From Luidia sarsii (Eukaryota > Echinodermata > Asteroidea > Paxillosida > Luidiidae): 64,000 nucleotides of DNA. The translations under genes were made by a program, and so were the position numbers. This document shows positions 61,580 to 64,000 of the stretch, one piece after another. The stretch spans positions 6,510,621 to 6,574,620 of the forward strand of contig OX465117.1 of the NCBI GenBank assembly GCA_949987565.1, in the 5' to 3' direction. Within the stretch, counting starts at the first letter, position 1. Each line of letters begins with the position of its first letter. The notes below the pieces were generated by a model. The model ran no database searches, was not told the DNA's origin, and saw only the letters and a list, made by a program, of their open reading frames with translations.

Positions 61580-63050
61580 TCAGCATTCTCAATATTCCTC
61601 GATGAATTCTCGGCTCTTCTTGACGGACATGTCTGCAGACCAGCTCCATTGTTCATAAGTGGCGACCTGAACATCAATCTGGACTGTCCTTCTGCACCAA
61701 ACACTATCAGGTTCAATGACTTACTTGCTAGCCATAGTCTTATACAGGGAGTACACTCGCCAACTCATAAAGGGGGTCGCATCTTGGATGTTGTCATCTC
61801 ACGCATCTCGGATAACATCTTCTCTGACATTGAAGTTCTTCCAGGCATTTTTGATCATTCTGCAATCTCTTGCAACTTGCCTGTTAGCAAACCTCGCTCT
61901 GGTTTCAAAACGTCTACCCTGAAGAACATTAAATCTATTGAAAGAACCGCATTTGTCAGTGATATTATTGACAGTAACAGTAATATTGCCACATTCGCGA
62001 ATGTTTCTGACGCCGTCATGATATACAACCTCACATTGTCTACCATTCTAGATACACATGCCCCAGCTAAATCGAGAGCTATTAAATATCGGACGCCATG
62101 GTATAACAGCGACATCTGTCGTGAGAAGTACAAGAGGAGACGACTGGAACGGAAATGGCGCTCATCAAGGTTGGAAATTGATCGCCAGCTGTATTGTGAG
62201 CAGCGTCAGCATGTCATGAATCTCATCAGGAATTCTAAATGTTCCTACTACGATCAGAAGATCAACGTTTGTGGTAACGACTCAAGAAAAATGTTCCATG
62301 TTGCCAATCAACTCCTCAATCGGAAGAATTCCTCACCTCTTCCAAATCACAGCTCTGCTACAACACAAGCCCAGACGTTCAGTCAGTTCTTTGCCACCAA
62401 AATCGATTCTATTTGTGATCATCTGACCGTACCGGCTTCATCAGCACCTTCATCTTTCCTGTCACAAGCACGACCAACATCTGTCCTGGAATCATTCGAG
62501 TCTACCACTCCCCAGGAAATAGAATCCCTAGTTCGCAACACTCCGTGTAAATCCTGTGAACTCGACCCAATTCCAACCAGCTTAGTCAAAGAATGCATCT
62601 CTCCATTCTCAGCAGTTATATCAGACATTATTAATCTAAGTCTTGATCAGAGTGATGTCCCATTATCGCTCAAGTTAGCTTATGTGCATCCACTGCTGAT
62701 AAAACAACGCTCGATCCTGAATGCCTTAAGAACTACCGCCCGATGCCCAACCTTCCATACCTGCCAAAGGTTCTGGAACGTATTGTGTTCTCCAGACTTT
62801 CCGGGTACATTCAGACCAATAATTTGCAAGACAATAGGCAGTCGGCTTTTCGTTCTTCTCACAGTGTTGAAACACTGTTACTTAATATATCCAATGACAT
62901 TTTGTGTAACATGAATGATCGTAAGATTACTGCTGTTGTGTTATTAGATATGTCGGCAGCATTTGACACAGTTAACCATACACTTCTTCTTGAAATTGTG
63001 TCTTCTCTTGGTATTTGTGGCCGTGCCCTGGCCTGGTTTAAGTCATACTG
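60952..63050 (+). mobile_element. Degenerate CR1/L2-like non-LTR retrotransposon fragment (EN-RT)
   Basis: One protein-coding body is split by a nonsense codon (61577) and a frameshift (about 62699-62706). Order: basic N-terminal stretch, APE-type endonuclease (about 61240-61900), linker, and reverse transcriptase from about 62520. The phrase CKSCELDPIPTSLV and the RT motif A context LLDMSAAFDTVNH are characteristic of the CR1/L2/Jockey group. RT sequence ends after ALAWFKSYC near 63048, so motifs B to E, including the catalytic F(A/V)DD, are missing. There is no 3' UTR or tail repeat. The left boundary is set where composite-unit identity ends; no target-site duplication can be recognised. 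Non-autonomous and dead as it stands. Confidence 0.9.
61580..62914 (+). pseudogene. Endonuclease C-terminus and RT N-terminus of the retrotransposon (broken by frameshift)
   Basis: Same frame as 60788-61579. The first Met (61649) gives a 421-residue reading, but homology starts directly after the stop codon. Counted from that Met: GDLNIN at 5-10 (catalytic Asp/Asn), HSPTHKGGRILDVVI at 36-50 and FDH at 68-70 (catalytic His), completing the APE-type endonuclease. A basic region with YKRRRLERKWR is followed by a typical linker. The RT start, with NTPCKSCELDPIPTSLV and LKLAYVHPLL, lies near 290-350. After LLIK (near 62702) the reading no longer matches RT, while the next frame does. This marks a 1- or 2-base indel in the gataaaacaacg stretch. 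Residues after that point are out of frame. Confidence 0.85.
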
Positions 63051-63057
63051 TATGTGA
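62701..63057 (+). pseudogene. RT palm fragment of the retrotransposon, second frame
   Basis: Continues the RT domain in the +1 register. From the Met at 62743: LPYLPKVLERIV near 4-15, NLQDNRQSAFRSSHSVETLLL near 27-47 and motif A LLDMSAAFDTVNH at 67-79 (catalytic Asp69). The frame closes at TGA 63055-63057, just after ALAWFKSYC. Related elements continue for several hundred residues past this point. The change of sequence at about 63050 is therefore a truncation or the edge of a later insertion. Confidence 0.85.
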
Positions 63058-63520
63058 CCCGGCACAGCATTATGGGGAATAACGCCAACTTTTGAGATTT
63101 TGATATTTTCTAATGATGTGAAAGAGTATATCATTAGCTTTCAAATGATATCAAAATTATTTCCGTGCGGTAAAGATTTATACAGTAACAGCGCGAGAAA
63201 GACGCCGAGGCGAAGCCGTGTAACGTAAAACACTTTTCGAGAAAAACAGCGTTGAAGTTTGCGGTGCGAACGTGGAGCTTAGTCAGTGAGAGTAGCGCGC
63301 GTACGCGCTAAATAAAGTGTTACAGAAATCAACGGGAATTTTGTGGATCGTGTTTGGAGTTCGAATTCAGCATATCTCATAAGTATGAGTAGTAGATCAT
63401 TCCTTTATAGTTTCCTGCCTGAAGAGTACTGTTTTCTGTTAGATTGAACACGCTAAACTTTGGTTAAAAGATCAACACGTATCCCGTCCATGTAAACCGT
63501 TGAACACGCATGTTGTTTAT
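63057..63520. other. Unassigned sequence between retrotransposon and simple repeat
   Basis: I recognise no gene here. The sequence is non-repetitive within the window. It contains an imperfect palindrome tagcgcgcgtacgcgcta at 63293-63310, directly followed by AATAAA at 63311-63316. A moderately CpG-containing patch lies at about 63190-63310, in contrast to its AT-rich surroundings. It may be part of another mobile element that cut the RT, but no terminal repeats were found. Confidence 0.5.
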
Positions 63521-63892
63521 GTCCAGTACATGTATAGTGTACAGTACGTACAGTACATGTACAAGTGTACATGTACATGCATACATGTACTATATTTAAC
63601 ACGTACTGTACATGTACAGCACACGTTCGCACACTACATGTACACGTACAATGTACATGTATAGTTCATTAGTTGTACATGTACATGTACATGTACATGT
63701 ACATTGTACATGTACATGTACATTGTACATGTACATGTACATGTACAATTATTGTACATGTACAGTACATTGTACATGTACTAGACATGTGCATCGCAAC
63801 GTGTACAGTACTCTACATGTAGTACGTGTCCATCATGTACGTATGTAATGTATAATGTACATGTACATGTACTGTATTCTCAGTACATGTAC
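63521..63892. repeat. ACATGTAC-type palindromic simple repeat
   Basis: Irregular tandem copies of the hexamer TACATG/TGTACA with interruptions, densest at 63675-63755. Since ACATGT, TGTACA and GTAC are all self-complementary, long stretches can fold back on themselves as hairpins or cruciforms. This motif is common in several marine invertebrate genomes (general knowledge, not tested here). Open frames across it are low-complexity artefacts (Tyr-Met, Thr-Cys and Val-His runs). Confidence 0.92.
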
Positions 63893-63911
63893 CGGTATAG
63901 ACCCTTCTTAC

Positions 63912-63919
63912 TGACGTCA
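63912..63919. promoter_or_regulatory. CRE-like palindrome TGACGTCA
   Basis: Perfect match to the cAMP-response element consensus bound by CREB/ATF proteins. It lies 25 bases from a YY1-like site at the window edge. Such pairs are seen near housekeeping promoters, but similar words occur in invertebrate mobile elements. Function inferred from motif only. Confidence 0.3.
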
Positions 63920-63943
63920 CGTTTCTACTAGAAACAGCGAGAT

Positions 63944-63955
63944 CCGCCATCTTGG
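63944..63955 (-). promoter_or_regulatory. YY1-like site CCGCCATCTTGG
   Basis: Exact match to the YY1 core on the minus strand (CCAAGATGGCGG). YY1 sites of this kind often overlap the start codon of housekeeping genes. Here the minus strand reads ATG from 63950, then 12 further codons, then a GTAAGA donor word at 63911-63906. Only the window's last 100 bases are available, so the context cannot be judged. Confidence 0.3.
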
Positions 63956-64000
63956 AGTACACACACGCTTTTGCTCGAACGTTTGTGTTCGTTTAACGTT

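Noticed and set aside
61855..62133. Minus-strand ORFs within the retrotransposon (also 62419-62628, 62680-62862, 62859-63134)
   Set aside because: They lie opposite clearly homologous EN-RT coding sequence and show no recognisable features.
63050..63520. MITE or DNA transposon inserted in the RT
   Set aside because: No terminal inverted repeats or target-site duplication could be found, and RT sequence does not resume on the other side within the window.
63612..63848. 78-codon ORF in the ACATGTAC repeat
   Set aside because: Low-complexity translation (Tyr-Met, Val-His and Cys-Thr runs) that is a direct product of the simple repeat.

Overview
The window is eukaryotic, AT-rich, repeat-dominated DNA from an animal genome. 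A marine invertebrate, perhaps a deuterostome such as amphioxus, is my best guess. The basis is the CR1/L2-type non-LTR retrotransposon and the ACATGTAC-rich simple repeat on the right; the species cannot be fixed from this sequence. I see no conventional host gene, tRNA, rRNA or CRISPR array.

Layout. (1) 1-50246 is one head-to-tail satellite array of a 231-bp monomer: 217 full monomers and a truncated 218th. Monomer length is almost invariant; I found only three 1-bp deletions (near 1487, 36598 and 43300). About ten diagnostic sites define monomer variants, and these recur in long ordered blocks. The multi-kilobase duplications have offsets that are exact multiples of 231: 15-mer (3465 bp), 39-mer (9009 bp) and 30-mer (6930 bp). 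A block near the left end also recurs about 41.8 kb to the right. (2) The last monomers decay (49430-50246) and pass into strongly diverged monomers (50247-50851). These lead into a composite unit of about 807 bp (50852-51531) that fuses diverged monomer sequence to a non-satellite segment. (3) 45241-51531 is tandemly duplicated as 51532-58053, so the satellite edge, diverged monomers and composite unit all appear twice. (4) From 57374 the composite units form their own tandem array: four complete copies and a sixth (counting the first) truncated at 60951. (5) At 60952 the sixth unit is joined in frame and in the same orientation to a degenerate EN-RT non-LTR retrotransposon. That element has a nonsense codon at 61577, a frameshift near 62700, and loses its RT domain at about 63050. 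(6) 63057-63520 is unassigned, 63521-63892 is a palindromic ACATGTAC-type simple repeat, and the last 100 bases carry a CRE-like and a YY1-like motif.

How the parts relate. All repeat families share one orientation and one ancestral monomer. One plus-strand reading frame is open in the 231-bp monomers, in the diverged monomers and in the composite units, and in the sixth composite unit it runs into the retrotransposon ORF. The most interesting hypothesis is that the composite units, and more remotely the 231-bp satellite, derive from tandem promoter or 5' leader monomers of a non-LTR retrotransposon, by analogy with mouse L1 5' UTR monomers. The plain alternative is that a 5'-truncated retrotransposon landed in, or was recombined onto, the edge of a satellite. 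Each monomer also carries a strong intron-3'-end-like signature, which may be biological or may only reflect ancestry.
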